The notes under the pieces are model-generated. The model was not told the DNA's origin, made no database searches, and saw nothing but the letters and a program-made list of their open reading frames with translations. The position numbers and the translations under genes were made by a program. Positions 21,165 through 33,579 of a stretch of DNA of 64,000 nucleotides are shown piece after piece (the stretch's first letter is position 1; each line of letters starts with the position of its first letter). The DNA is from Neodontobutis hainanensis (Eukaryota > Chordata > Actinopteri > Gobiiformes > Odontobutidae): contig JALDNG010000105.1 in assembly GCA_024349245.1 (NCBI GenBank), positions 157,001 through 221,000 on the forward strand. The letters are read 5' to 3'.

Positions 21165-22035
21165 ATGTCCTCCTCTCTCCTGTCGTCCTCTCTCCTCTCC
21201 TCTCTCCTGTCCTCCTCTCTCATGTCCTCCTCTCTCCTCTCCTCTCTCCTGTCCTCCTCTCTCCTCTCCTCTCTCCTGTCCTCCTCTCTCCTGTCCTCCT
21301 CTCTCCTCTCCTCTCTCCTCCTCTCTCCTGTCCTCCCTCCTCTCCTCCTCTCTCCTCTCCTCTCCTCTGTCCTCCTCTCTCCTCTCCTCTCTCGTGTCGT
21401 CCTCTCTCCTCTCCTCTCTCATGTCCTCCTCTCTCCTCTCCTCCTCTCTCATGTCCTCCTCTCTCCTGTCCTCCTCTCTCCTGTCCTCCTCTCTCCTGTC
21501 CTCCTCTCTCCTGTCCTCCTCTCTCCTCTCCTCTCTCGTGTCGTCCTCTCTCCTCTCCTCTCTCATGTCCTCCTCTCTCCTCTCTCATGTCCTCCTCTCT
21601 CCTGTCCTCCTCTCTCCTGTCCTCCTCTCTCATGTCCTCCTCTCTCCTCTCCTCCTCTCTCCTCTCCTCCTCTCTCCTGTCCTCCTCTCTCCTGTCCTCC
21701 TCTCTCCTGTCCTCCTCTCTCCTGTCCTCCTCTCTCCTGTCCTCCTCTCTCATGTCCTCCTCTCTCCTGTCGTCCTCTCTCCTGTCGTCCTCTCTCCTCT
21801 CCTCTCTCCTGTCCTCCTCTCTCCTGTCCTCCTCTCTCCTGTCCTCCTCTCTCCTGTCCTCCTCTCTCCTGTCCTCCTCTCTCATGTCCTCCTCTCTCCT
21901 GTCCTCCTCTCTCCTGTCCTCCTCTCTCCTGTCCTCCTCTCTCATGTCCTCCTCTCTCATGTCCTCCTCTCTCATGTCCTCCTCTCTCCTGTCCTCCTCT
22001 CTCCTCTCCTCTCTCCTGTCCTCTCTCCCGTCAGA
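21165..22035 (+). repeat. pyrimidine-rich minisatellite (TCCTCTCTCCTGTCC units)
   Basis: About 870 bp of tandem units of roughly 15 bp with CCTCCTCTCTCCTGT, CATGT and CGTGT variants. One strand is over 90% pyrimidine by eye. The array ends about 530 bp upstream of CC-B exon 1. A remnant of about 35 bp lies at the matching place before CC-D (35226-35262), and a related array precedes CC-G. The long open frames across it in several frames are artefacts of the repeat. Confidence 0.95.
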
Positions 22036-22563
22036 GATGAGAGATTGGAATACATTTCTGTATTTTTTTAACTTTAAAACTTGAACTTTCAGTTTAAGTT
22101 TATTTCAGTTTAAACATTACGAGCTTAAAAGAGCTCCATATGATTGGCCCTAGAACCTTTTTGGACTTGACTGGTTGAAATGGTGAAGGTTAATAAAGCC
22201 GTTTAATCTGAGGCTATGCATTTTTTATTTTAAATGTTTGGAGCCATCTGCTAAAAACTACTATGAGAAATTATAAGATTATTGTTTTTTGTGCATCATC
22301 TTTATTTTACTGCAGAATTAAACCATAAAAAACCATGACTTAATTTTCCATCTGAAGTATTTCAGTTTCAGAAAAAGTTGGTCACTTTATGGAAACTCCG
22401 TTTAACCACCCACCCCTTCAATTGCCTCTATCAGGAAGATGACAAGCTCCATTTCCCTTTCCTCTGTCGTTAAATACGAGTGTTCTCTGTTCGTCTGACA
22501 GAACTCACAGCTCTCTTCACTCTCCCTTTACTCTTCTGTTTAGTTCTGGTATTTATTTTGAAA

Positions 22564-23710
22564 ATGAGCTGTGGAAACCTGCTGGTGCTGCTGCCTCTGA
22601 TGCTGATGGCTCTGTCTCACTGTGGATCTGCAGGTAACACCTCACTTTCACCCACAATATTTCATTCTCTTGCCGGTTTTTAAGAGTTTTTCATTGACGT
22701 TTCTTGTTTTTTGTGTTGGATTAAAGATGAAAAGCTGACGTTCTGCTGCACAAAAGTGTCTACCAAAGAGATCACTGAACCCATCATCGGTTATTCAGTC
22801 CAAAAACCTGCAGCTCCATGTGTCCCAGCCGTCATGTAAGTCCAGACTGATCACATTATTTAATTTAATTATAACTTAAACAACTCACAAATATTGGATA
22901 AAGTAAGATAAATTAACAAAACACTTATTTGAAGTTTATGCAGAAATGGTGTTGACTAAGACTCTGTGACTGGGGAGAGACTTGTGTCGCTGAAAGACTG
23001 AGACTTGTTTTTGTGTTTTCTCTTTAGTTTTCGAACGGAGACAGGTCTTTACTGCCGTTATATCAGAGCTCCCTGGGTCCGACGCAAGATCAATGAAATC
23101 AGGTGAGCTTCTTTTTCAGCTCCAGTTTGACTCGTCTCATTTTCAAGCTGCTTTCATTCAGTGTCGTTAAATACAAGTAGAGTAATACTATTTATTATCT
23201 TTGTCTGATAATAACTGCAGATTTAAAAACACATCTGAGTCCCATAAGGAAGGTAGACAGTGGATTAGCTCATGTTGTTTCCAGTCCATCTAGTTTACAG
23301 CATCTTAATTTAAAAGTTTGAAATGTTTTTTTCTCATATAATTGGAATGTTAATATTGATATTCATAAATAGATGATTAGGGACTAAAGTATTTAAGTAT
23401 TTAATGCTACAGACACAAGTATGTAAAGGTGATGAATGGCAGGTGGAGGACACTGACGGTAGAGTAGCATTGACAGAACAGAGATTTCCACTGGCTCTAT
23501 TCTAACGTAAACTGAAAACACACAAAGCAGCGCTAAGTCGTCTTATTGGACTGGACCTGGAAAATGTAACTATTAGACCGGGACATATACTTTTATAATA
23601 ATAATTCACATTTCTTCAGTGTCATGTGAAAGTGTTTCCCACATTTATTCATCCATCTGTTTTTTCCTCTTTTGTTTTTCAGAAAACAGAACAAAGCTAA
23701 ATCCCAGTGA
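22564..23710 (+). CDS. CC-B: CC chemokine without the Ser-rich tail
   Basis: Predicted join: 22564-22633, 22727-22835, 23028-23102, 23683-23710 (282 nt, 93 aa). The signal peptide is identical to that of CC-A. The mature part begins DEKLTFCCTKVSTKEITEPI, with KPAAPCVPAVI and FRTETGLYCRYIRAPWVRRK, so it is more basic after the fourth cysteine than CC-A. In exon 4 a deletion of about 16 nt after AAATCC creates an early TGA at 23708-23710, so the protein ends RKQNKAKSQ. Remains of the tail (Ser-Pro coding, SLLSILTS) persist downstream out of use. A poly(A) signal stands at 24039-24044. This copy would be a conventional soluble chemokine. Confidence 0.8.
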
Positions 23711-24264
23711 AGTCCACAGTGTCTCTTCTGTCCATCCTCACCTCCGCCGCTCCCCCCTCCTCCAGCTCCATCCCATCTTCATCCTTCGTTCCATCCTCGT
23801 CTTCTTTATTGAGTCACGTCGACGAGAGGCCTTCGGACACAAAAAAAAAAACAGTCTTTAACAAATGTTTTGTTTCTTCAAATGACTTTTAGTGAATTAT
23901 TATTTATTGGTTTGGAACTTTGTATTTATTTTTGTCATATTTGAAAGAAAAATGGACCAAAGAAAGTATTTTGCAGTAATGTATTTATTGTAGATTTGTG
24001 CCTTCTGCAAATTAGAAACGTTAAACTAAATGTGAACAAATAAAATGTAGAAACCATTTAATGTTATATTTCTGTTTCTTGAATGAAAAGATTTATAAAA
24101 CTCTAAAAAACTACAGAAGTGGAAAGAATAAGGAACAAGTGGGAGACGAGGAGATTTAAAACAGAAGTGAGAGTTACTGACTTTCATTCAAAAAACTAAC
24201 AAGTGACAAAAGAATAGTCTTTACCAAAGTCCATAAAGCTTAAAGCAACACAGCCTCAGAATCA

Positions 24265-24375
24265 TTCTTTCATCTTCTTCCACTTGGTCCCGTTAGAGGG
24301 CGGCAGGTGACTGGAGCCTATCCCAGCAGCTTTGGGTAAACCCTGGACAATAGACAGTTAATTGCAGGGCTAGCC
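24265..24375 (-). repeat. truncated SINE fragment next to CC-B
   Basis: This is a copy of the fragment at 17205, ending at GGGCTAGCC (24367-24375), which here forms the left target-site duplication of the following insertion. Confidence 0.6.
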
Positions 24376-24661
24376 CAATTGTCTCCCATGGAACCTCCTA
24401 AATGGTCGTTGCGTAAAGGCGCCGCTATACGCCAAAATACAGCAAATTACGGCGATATACCGCCGTCCACCAGAGGGCAGGCTGATGGGGGGTAAATTTT
24501 TGATTATTGTGTCCGTTTATGCTATCTAAAAACTATTGTTTCACTATGGAGTAAAAGTCGAAAATACCGGATGTAACGGCCATTTTATTGCCGAATCGTA
24601 TCAACAATATCAGTGAATAGGGGACCAATGGGCGGATATCATCCATATTTATACTATCTAT
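24376..24661. mobile_element. 286-bp non-autonomous insertion with 9-bp target duplication
   Basis: The insertion starts CAATTGTCTCCCATGG and ends CATATTTATACTATCTAT. It is flanked by GGGCTAGCC (24367-24375 and 24662-24670). Paralogous sites at 17300 and 33675 have a single GGGCTAGCC followed directly by TCATATT, giving the empty site. Terminal inverted repeats are not obvious. The family is not identified. Confidence 0.75.
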
Positions 24662-24670
24662 GGGCTAGCC

Positions 24671-26610
24671 TCATATTCATTAAAATATAATTTCTCTAAA
24701 TAATTCTTAGGATATTCATCATTAAAGACCCTTCTTTTATTAGTGCAGTGCCTGCAGCTCAGCAGAAGCTTGACTGTTGTGGTCTGTGTGTTTCTTGTTT
24801 AATGTTTTTTCTGAATGAGTCATGTCACTTTATATTTCCACTCACCTTTAAAAAACAGCTCAGATACAGTGAGAAAACTATCAGAACGCTTAGTTTTCAT
24901 TTTATAAATACATTTCTAAACAGGACTTTATTTTTGTATTAATTAAACTTTTTTATTATTCATAAAAGTTTTTTTAAGTTGTATTTCCTGTTTTTAAATA
25001 AAGATGGAACAGACTTAACATTTCAGTTTTTGTTGCTTTTGTGCATCAGTAGAATAATGTCCCACCCTCTTGATCTGTTTAGTGTTAAAATTATTTTTTA
25101 TGTCCTCCAGAGACACGTAGACAGAGTATAATTTAAAAGCAAGGGCCAGGTTTAATTCTTCCAAGAAGAAGCAAAGCAGACACACGTGTATCAATGGAAC
25201 AGGGGAAGGTTTGCTCAAAGAACAAAGGAAAACATTAGATTTTATATCATTACTCGTGGGGGTCGTAGGGGGTCGTATCTTACACACACTCCCCAAGGCC
25301 CCAGCTGCAGAGAGGAGGTCCTGTCTCGGCTAGTCCCAGAAGGACATGAATTTGACCTGACCTGAAGAGAACCATGAGCACCCACTGACTATAAACAATA
25401 TACACAATATAATAATAAAAAATATTATAACAGTTAGTCTGTTTATGTATTTATCTTGTTTTCTGTGTCTTATTGTAAAGTCTTCTAGTATTTTCTGACT
25501 TCGACCTTGTTTCGTCCTTGTTTCTTGGATTGTGATTGTGTACCTCTGCCTCGGAAAAAAACCCAGTTTAACATCTGCCTTGTGGGGTCTGCAGTCTTTG
25601 GCCTGTTCCTGACAAAACCCTTCATGTTGCAGTCCTTCCTGTTGCCACAAGATGGAGTCACAGTCACATTTTATTATCAATCATTTTGTTAATATTAAAT
25701 ATAAATTTAAAGTGTGTTTGCTTTTACGAAATAAGCTTTGAGCAAGAACTAAAAATACTCTAAATATGTATTTATTGGGACAAAAGCAGGACTGGACCAG
25801 GACTAGACCAGGACTAAAGCTGGACAAAAGCAGGACTTGACCAGGACTAAAGCCAGGCTAATGCTGGACTAAAGCCGGACAAAAACAGGACTAAAACAGG
25901 ACAAAAGCCGGACTAATGCTGGACTAAAGCCGGACTAAACCCGGAGCAGACCAGGACTAAAGCAGGTCTAAAAGGACTGATCCATAAATGAAAGATTACA
26001 GAGCTTCTGATGAAACAAAGCTAATGTTCACTTGCTCTGATGAATGGACCTGCTGTGAGTCTGCAGGTTGATCCAGACATGATGAATATCTGACAGGACG
26101 CTGAGCTCATCATTAACAGTTAAAGTGACTGCTGCACATGACCCTCGTCCTTTCAACACTTCCTCTTTCACAGAAGCACTCCTGCCCTCAGCTGACTTTA
26201 ACTGGATCTAATCCAGCCGTTCAGAGAAACATCTTTAATGAGACTGTTAAAACCAACTAAAACATGTTTAAATCTAACTAAAACCTGTTTATATCACACT
26301 AAAATCAATTTACATCCAACTAGAACCTCCTCAAATCCAACTAGACCCTGCTCAAATCCAACTAAAAATGTAAAGTGGGCAAACTGTTCTGTCGTCATTT
26401 CATACTACAACAGAACGAGAAACAATATTTATTAAAGTTATTGAATGAACACCGCATTATTCTAATAATGGTCTCTAAATAAATGGGAGACAGTACATTA
26501 AGAATAAAGCAAAATTTTAAACTCATACATACACCCAACACATGGTTCCCCCGATTCAAATAACTTCGATGACTCAGACTCAACAAAGCGGTATTTGGAG
26601 CCAAACCTTC
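24671..26610. other. inter-block spacer, no gene recognised
   Basis: The first 200 bp belong to the downstream unit found after several CC copies (TTGACTGTTGTGG, TGAATGAGTCATGTCAC). The rest up to the start of block 2 has small open frames without recognisable homology and an 11-bp array at 25785-25970. Confidence 0.5.
25785..25970. repeat. degenerate 11-bp minisatellite (AGGACTAAAGC)
   Basis: Units such as AGGACTAAAGC and CGGACTAAAGC vary at several positions. They belong to the GGACTAAACCA family. Confidence 0.75.
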
Positions 26611-27924
26611 ACAATAAATGTGGTTTATTTGCACTTTGCGTCAGGTCTTCTTCGTCCTCACTGTCAGAACCACAGCTAAACATGAACAACCTCTGCAGTT
26701 TAACACCTCCTTCTAAATCTTAACAGCTAATAACCAAACGTCAGATGGTGTATTATCTGTATAAACTGATATTAGAGCCTGCTTTTCTCTTTGTTCTTGC
26801 CTTGTGCATTACATATCTTTTGTTAAGTGTCATCATTAAACAGTATATGTGTCACTAACAGGTTGTTTGTTGTTGTTTTCCAGTGATTAAAAAGCAGGAA
26901 AGACCAATTAATCAGCTTTATTCAAGTGGAGTGTCTGTTTGATTGACAGCTCCAGCTCTGAGAAGGTCGACCTCTCAGTGACCCCCAGGATCCAAACCCG
27001 TGAACAACTAAACAGACTGTTATTTTGAACAAAACAGAGAAATTATGGTAAAAAAGAAAAAAGGAGAAGCTTCATAAACTTTCTTCAGAAATATATTTTT
27101 TGTTGTATTGGTCACAATTCTGGCCGTTTCTTCGGTTCCTTTTTCATAAACTTTCAATGGCTTCTGAGGGAGTCCCATTTCTCAATCGTCCTGTCGTGTG
27201 ACTCTGTAAATGGGGTGTGCGTTTGGACTTTTGTGGATAAACTAAAGCATAAGAACTGAGTGACTCAGGGTAGTTTACTTTCTGAACAAAACCAGTTCAG
27301 TTTCAAGTCAAGGGCCAACATTCAGACTCTTTTCCTCTGTGCATTGACTGTTACAACTCTGCAGCCCTTCTGTCTGTTCTGTACCAGTAACTCCATGAGT
27401 GTTAACCAGAGGCAGAAATAACTCCAGATTTCCCCAGTGAAAGGACCTTTAGGGGAGTTCTGAGAGTTATATTTGTCTAAACTCTCAGTATCATCCGAGG
27501 TGTTGCAACAGAAAAAAGAAAGGAGGAAGGAAGTGGGGTTTCTTTTAAAAACTTACCATTATCTCATTTACACAAGACAAGGGTGAGCCGCAGAGGAACA
27601 GACACAACATATTTCTGCTTTAATCAATCCAAGTGCAATATTTAAATGAAGTGGTTTTGTTTTGAAATGCTGTTTGGATGAAAAGACAAGTGTTGAACCA
27701 GGACTTAAGCAGGTCTGTTAACAGAGACTGATGCAGATGTGGAGCTCCTGATTGAAGTAGACGTGTTAAAGGCAATGGAAGCTTGGCAGATTATAAACAG
27801 TCAAGGTCATGGCCCCTACGCTGCACAAACACTTTCAAAGCTGCGTGAATGTCACACTAAAAAAGATCGCAGATGACAACAAACATCAAACGTCTACGTG
27901 GATGACTGTCCTAAATCTGTTCCC

Positions 27925-28287
27925 TCAGAAAAAGCTGTCCTTAACCTGGTACAAGAGCTGAGTGAGCTGGTGTAAAAGGTGGATGTGTTTTGGGGCTTTG
28001 TGAGATACAAAGGCACAGGACAACAACTGAAGAACGCAGCATGTTTTCAGAAAATACTGGAAGAACATTTGTTTCAAAGCACAAGGGCTATTGGCTACAG
28101 CTCCATAAAGTGAAGGTTCTGGACTGGCCTCAGTGCCATTGAGCCACTCTGGGAAGATCTCAAACAAGTCTATTCTCTGAGCAACAGGAAGCCAGTGCAG
28201 AGATTTTAAAACTGGACTGATGTGGTTGTACTTCCTGGTGTTAGATAGAACCAGAACAGCAGCGTTCTGAATAAGCTGCAGCTGTCT
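27925..28287 (-). mobile_element. L2/Maui-like LINE fragment, block 2 copy
   Basis: The same interrupted L2-like C-terminal region as at 10558, again with LQLIQNAAVLVLSNTRKY on the minus strand, and interrupted at the identical TGTCTTAACCCT site. Confidence 0.75.
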
Positions 28288-28848
28288 TAACCCTTTTTTT
28301 GCAGCCGAGTGTGAAGCGGCTGGGATGAGGATCAGCACCTCCAAGTCTGAGACCATGGTTCTCAGTCGGAAAAGGGTGGCTTGTCTCCTCCAGGTTGGTG
28401 GAGAGCTCCTGCCTCAAGTGGAGGAGATCAAGTATCATGGGGTCTTGAACAAGATCCCAGATACAGGCGGCCGAAATGAGCTTTCGCCGCAGAGTGGCGG
28501 GGTGCTCCCTTAGAGATAGGGTGAGGAGCTCGGTCACTCGGGAGGAGCTCAAAGTAGAGCCGCTGCTCCTCCACATCGAGAGGTGCCAGCTGAGGTGGCT
28601 CGGGCATCTGTTTCGGATGCCTCCTGGACGCCTCCCTCGGGAGGTGTTTCGGGCATGTCCCACCGGGAGAAAAACCCTGTGGAAGACCTAGGACACGCTG
28701 ATGGGACTATGTCTCTCGGCTGGCCTGGGAACGCCTCGGTATCCCCCCGGAAGAGGTGGAGGAAGTGTCTGGGGAGAGGGAAGTCTGGGCTTCTCTGCTT
28801 AGACTGCTGCCCCCGCGACCCAGCCCCAGATAAGCGGAAGAAGATGAA
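28288..28848 (+). mobile_element. Rex3-like LINE fragment, block 2 copy with internal deletion
   Basis: This copy of the 10928 insertion keeps the same target-site duplications and GATGGATG tail but lacks about 190 bp between GGGGTCTTG and AACAAGATCCCAGA. The shared insertion point shows that the insertion happened before the block was duplicated. Confidence 0.85.
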
Positions 28849-30139
28849 TGGATGGATGTCTTAACCCTCGTTTTGAGAGACCAGTGAGCAGCCGTTACAG
28901 TATTCTAACCTGCTGCAGATAAATGCATGGATAAGTCACACACATTCTTACACCAGAGCCACAGACACTGGAGACAAGGCGGGTTTAGTGTCTTCCCCAG
29001 TTACAGGACGACCGCTCTAATACTGAACTAGAAGTAGTTTCTTTCTCAAAAGAAAGTTAATAAGAGGAATGTTTAGAATAAATAAATAAATTAATTAAAT
29101 AAATTAATATGAGGCCAGTCTAGTTCTGGATAGAGCTCTATCAGGACTGAAAGAAAATTTACAAAAACCACAGACACACACAGACATTCTGATTTTAATA
29201 CAAGTCGTTTCCAGACTACCACCTCATTTCAAAGATTTGTCTGAGTCTGCAATCAGTGCACATATTCTTATTATTTATATTGTGGTTGTTTCCTTTAACA
29301 CAAACCCTCTTAAAGGAATGAGAAACAGAAAGTGGAAGCATCTCAAAATGGCTCAAGTTCAGCACTTATTCCCTTCCAAGAAACGGGATAATATACGTTA
29401 TTGCAAAAATAATTTATCAGATAAACTCTGACTCTGAATGTTCAGAAACTTGTTTAAAGAATTACAAAATGTTTAAGAAAGGCATTTTGTTAGAAAAGAC
29501 ATTGTGACTTTGAAATAAAGCAATGAGCCGGGATCTTTATCTTATAATATAAATAAAGTTTGAGCTTGTTTTATTGGATGAGTCTGGGACAAAGAAAGGC
29601 CAACATCTTGAGCCTGATTCTTGTTGCAGTGTGAAATAAAAAAGGAATATGCTTCAAAGAACAGTTTAACTTTCGCATTTTAGAGCAAAACCAAACTGAA
29701 AGTATGTTGTTTGGCTTGTTTTATTGTTTAAGAAAGAGGGAGTTTTCAGTGACACAGCGGGACAGGCCTCGACAAAACCCATGTATTTCCAGTTCAGCTT
29801 TAGTCATCGTCTACATTCATCAGACATCAGTCCAATCGCCCTTCTGCGCTCACAGTAAGAAATAGTTTTTAAAAAAGTCATATGTTTTTTTAGTATCTGC
29901 AGTAGCTCGCTGCTCGGTCTAGTCGCTCAAAGTGATGTAACAGTCTGTGATGGAGAAATGTTTGTCTTCATGAGTCTTAAATGTGGACTGTTCCTTTCAT
30001 AAGGCATCACAAACACACTGAGCAGCTATTAGGTTTTCAGTCTTACAGATGTTATCTGTCACTGTCTGTCTCTAAATGTTAACCCTGCGACTAACTGTCC
30101 ATTGTCCAAGGTGTACCCCACCTTAGGCCCTAAGCTGCT

Positions 30140-30355
30140 TGGATCGGCTCCAGTCACCTGTGAAAGCTGCTGGGATAGGCTCCAGTCACCTGTGAAAGCT
30201 GCTGGGATAGGCTCCAGTCACCTGTGAAAGCTGCTGGGATAGGCTCCAGTCACTTGTGAAAGCTGCTGGGATAGGCTCCAGTCACCTGTGAAAGCTGCTG
30301 GGATAGGCTCCAGTCACTTGTGAAAGCTGCTGGGATAGGCTCCAGTCACCTGTGA
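30140..30355. repeat. 32-bp minisatellite, 6 units, block 2
   Basis: This is the counterpart of the array at 12935, with one unit fewer. TCACTTG and TCACCTG variants alternate in a pattern that fits loss of a single unit. Confidence 0.85.
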
Positions 30356-30690
30356 CCACTAACGGGACTAAACGATAGAAGACAAATGAATGAGTCTAAC
30401 AAAAGCATACCAGACCTGTCTCATGGTCTGTCTTTGTTGGTCAATAAACTCCTCCTGCCTAAGATCTAAAGGTCTAAACCAGGACAAAACCAGGTCTTCA
30501 TCAGAGAGAATGATGAAGGGCACTAGCCCAAAACAACACATGTGGTGATAAAAATAATAAAATGAATCTGAGAGCTTTATTTGTTGTGCAGAGCCTTCAG
30601 TTTTTTACTCATGAGTTTCTCTGTTTCCGGCACAAAAGCCCTCTGGCTTTGGATGTGCGTGTTGTTTTTCTGTTTCTAGGACCAGTCTCC

Positions 30691-30840
30691 AGGACTAAAC
30701 CAGGACTAAACCCGGACTAAACCAGGACTAAACCCGGACTAAACCAGGACTAAACCAGGACTAAACCAGGACTAAACCCGGACTAAACCAGGACTAAACC
30801 CGTACTAAACCAGGACTAAACCCGGTCTAAACTAGGACAG
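30691..30840. repeat. 11-bp minisatellite GGACTAAACCA/C, block 2
   Basis: This is the counterpart of 13511-13655, again upstream of the promoter of a CC gene. Confidence 0.85.
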
Positions 30841-31183
30841 GTCCACATTGAGAGGAGCAGCTGAGGCTCGGGCATCTGGTCCAGTGGATAAGTGGAAGAA
30901 GATGCAGGGATTGTGCATTGTCTTTATATTATTGCAAAATTAAAGATTCAAAAGACAAATTCCTGTAAAAACAGCTGAAGTGTAGAAAGTGTTCCTGAAG
31001 CATGGAAACTCCGTCCTTCCCCACACTCTTTCACTGAACTCTATCAGGAAGATGACTTAAGAGGACGAGCCACTTCTCCTTTTCTGTCGTTAAATACGAG
31101 TGTTCTCTGTTCGTCTGACAGAACTCACAGCTCTCTTCACTCTCCCTTTACTTTTCTGTTTAGTTCTGGTATTTATTCTGAAA

Positions 31184-32760
31184 ATGAGCTGTGGAAACCT
31201 GCTGGTGCTGCTGCCTCTGATGCTGATGGCTCTGTCTCACTGTGGATCTGCAGGTAACACCTCACTTTCACCCACAATATTTCATTCTCTTGCAGGTTTT
31301 TAAGAGTTTCTCATTGACATTTCTTGTTGTTTGTGTTGGATCTAAGCAGAAAAGCTGGCCACCTGCTGCACAACTGTGACTAAGAAAGAGATCACTGAAC
31401 CCATCATCGGTTATTTGGTCCAAAAACCCAAAGCTCCATGTGTCCCAGCCGTAATGTAAGTCCAGATTAATCATGTTATTTCATTTACAAACTAAACTAA
31501 GCTCACAAATATTGGATAAAGTTGGATAAAATAACAAAACACATGGATTTCTAACTCTTTCTGTCATTTTGGAACAAGTTTATGCAGAAATGCTGTTGAC
31601 TAAGAGACTGTGACTGAGCAGAGACTTGTTTTTGTGTTTTCTCTTTAGTTTTCAGACGGAGACAGGTCTTTACTGCTCTCAGGTCAAAGCTCTCTGGGTC
31701 AAAATCAAGATCATTGAATTCAGGTGAGCTTCTTTTTCAGCTCCAGTTTGAACCGTCTCATTTTAAATCTAGTTTGTTGCTTGTAATGGTCTCAGAAAAA
31801 AGATCCAAAAGCTGCAGTTTTCAAGTTAGGAACAAGTTATTCTCATATAATCCGAACGATTATGGAATAAAGCTACATGAAAAGCCTGACTCGAGCAGAC
31901 CACATGCAGAGAGAGGACTTACAGGAAAAGTCAAAAGCTACATTAAAGGGAAGCTCCTCAAGTTTAAATAAGCCACACAGAACCATACGTTATCTGCCAT
32001 TTTGGGTCTTGTCATAAGGAAAGAATGCATTTAGTTTTTCTCTTTTCAAATGCCTCCTATGAGTGTAAGAGTCAGTAATGTTATGAGTAAAAAACAGAAG
32101 TGTACAACAGAAACCAGCCTGTGCTGTCTCAGCATTGGGCTCAGACGCAGCTCCACAAACAACCACATTTAGCTCGACTGAAAAAAACAACTATTGGACT
32201 ACTTTTAAAAGTCAGACTTCAGTCCGACTAAAACAAATCATTCACATTTCTCCAGCGTCGGATAAAAGTGTTTTCCACATTTATTCATCCTTCTGTTTTT
32301 TTCCTCTCTTTCCAGAAAACAGAACCAAAACCAGAACTTACCTCCTTCTGTGAAGTCCACAGTGTCTCTTCTGTCCATCCTCACCTCCACCGCTGCTCCG
32401 TCCTCCTCCAGCTCCGTCCCATCTTCATCCTTCGCTCCGTCCTCCTCCAGCTCCGTTCCATCTTCATCCCTCGCTCCGTCCTCCTCCAGCTCCGTTCCAT
32501 CTTCACCCCTCGCTCCGTCCTCCTCCAGCTCCGTCCCATCTTCATCCCTCGCTCCGTCCTCCTCCAGCTCCGTTCCATCTTCATCCCTCGCTCCCTCCTC
32601 CTCCAGCTCCGTCCCATCTTCATCCTTCGCTCCGTCCTCCTCCAGCTCCGTCCCATCTTCATCCTTCGCTCCGTCCTCCTCCAGCTCCGTCCCATCTTCA
32701 TCCTTCGCTCCGTCCTCCTCTTCTTCACTGAGTCCCATCAACGAGAGGCCTTTGGAGTAA
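31184..32760 (+). CDS. CC-C: CC chemokine with 8-unit mucin-like tail
   Basis: Predicted join: 31184-31253, 31347-31455, 31649-31723, 32316-32760 (699 nt, 232 aa). It is the block 2 sister of CC-A and differs in the core at only two positions seen (TVTKKE and CVPAVI). Exon 4 has eight in-frame APSSSSSVPSSSF/L units and then the canonical C-terminus APSSSSSLSPINERPLE, which is shared in form with CC-E. All units are 39 bp, so the tail is Ser/Pro-rich throughout and is expected to be heavily O-glycosylated. The AAGCAG tandem acceptor (31344-31349) is kept. Secreted; a receptor cannot be assigned from sequence. Confidence 0.85.
32393..32712 (+). repeat. coding minisatellite of CC-C exon 4 (8 units of 39 bp)
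   Basis: Eight 39-bp units encode APSSSSSVPSSSF/L with single-base variants (one unit reads VPSSPL). No 38-bp units occur here. Confidence 0.95.
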
Positions 32761-32887
32761 AAGAAGACTTTGACTAGACGTCTCCACGTGTCCCTCAGAA
32801 CACTTATATTTAAAACCAGGGTTTTACAAATTCTTCAAATGATTTTTAGTGAATTATTATTTATTGGTTTGGAACTTTGTAATTATT

Positions 32888-33232
32888 CATTCATTTTCTG
32901 CCGCTTAGTCCCGTTAGGAGTCGCGAGTGACTGGAGCCTATCCCAGCAGCTTTGGGCCTGAGGCGGGGTTCACCCTGGACAATGGCCAGTTAGTTGCAGG
33001 GTTAACATTTAGAGACACTCATTCACTCTCACATTCATTCACTAGAGACACTGTAGAGTTACAGTTGACCTACACATGCAGGTGTTTGGACGGTGGGAGG
33101 AAGCTGGAGTACCCGGAGAGAACCCACAGTAAAACATGGAGGACATGTTGTTTGTCTCAATGTTTAAATCAGCCAGGGTTTAAACTCACAACCTTCTAAC
33201 TTTGAGCGTAACCACTCTGCCAAGTGCACCAC
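32888..33232 (-). mobile_element. tRNA-derived SINE in CC-C 3' UTR
   Basis: Same insertion and flanking duplications as in the CC-A 3' UTR. It therefore predates the block duplication. Confidence 0.8.
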
Positions 33233-33579
33233 ACTTTATATTTATTTATGTCATATTTTCTTTTTAAATGGACCAAAGAAAGGATTTTGCTGTAATGTAT
33301 TTATTGTAGTTTTGTGCCTTCTGCAAAATGAAATGTGAAACTAAAAGTGAACAAATAAAATGTTGAAACCATTTTATGTTATGTTTCTGTTTGTTGAATG
33401 AAAAGATATATAATATTATAAAAAACTACAGAAGTGGAAAGAATGAGGAACAAGTGGGAGACGAGGAGATTTAAAACAGAAGTGAGAGTTACTGACTTTC
33501 ATTCAAAAAACTAACAAGTGACAAAAGAATAGTTTTTACCAAAGTCCATAAAGCTTAAAGCAACGCAGCCTCAGAATCA

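Larger units (their letters stand above)
9258..24260 (+). repeat. segmental duplication block 1 (contains CC-A and CC-B)
   Basis: From AATGTGGTTTATTTGCACTT at about 9262 onward the sequence is nearly identical to that from about 26617. Block 1 holds the L2/Rex3-like nest, the 32-bp minisatellite, CC-A, a 3' UTR SINE, a LINE fragment, a pyrimidine-rich array and CC-B. Block 2 is about 4 kb shorter, mainly because of fewer tail repeats and absence of the LINE fragment and most of the pyrimidine array. Confidence 0.85.

Noticed and set aside
21165..22084. Long open frames (up to about 290 codons) across the pyrimidine array on both strands
   Set aside because: They follow from a stop-free simple repeat; no start context, splice continuity or conserved flank supports coding. 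The same holds for the frames at 51767-52593.
25015..25680. Minus-strand open frames of 93 and 116 codons
   Set aside because: No recognised domain, no splice or promoter support, and repeat-like surroundings.
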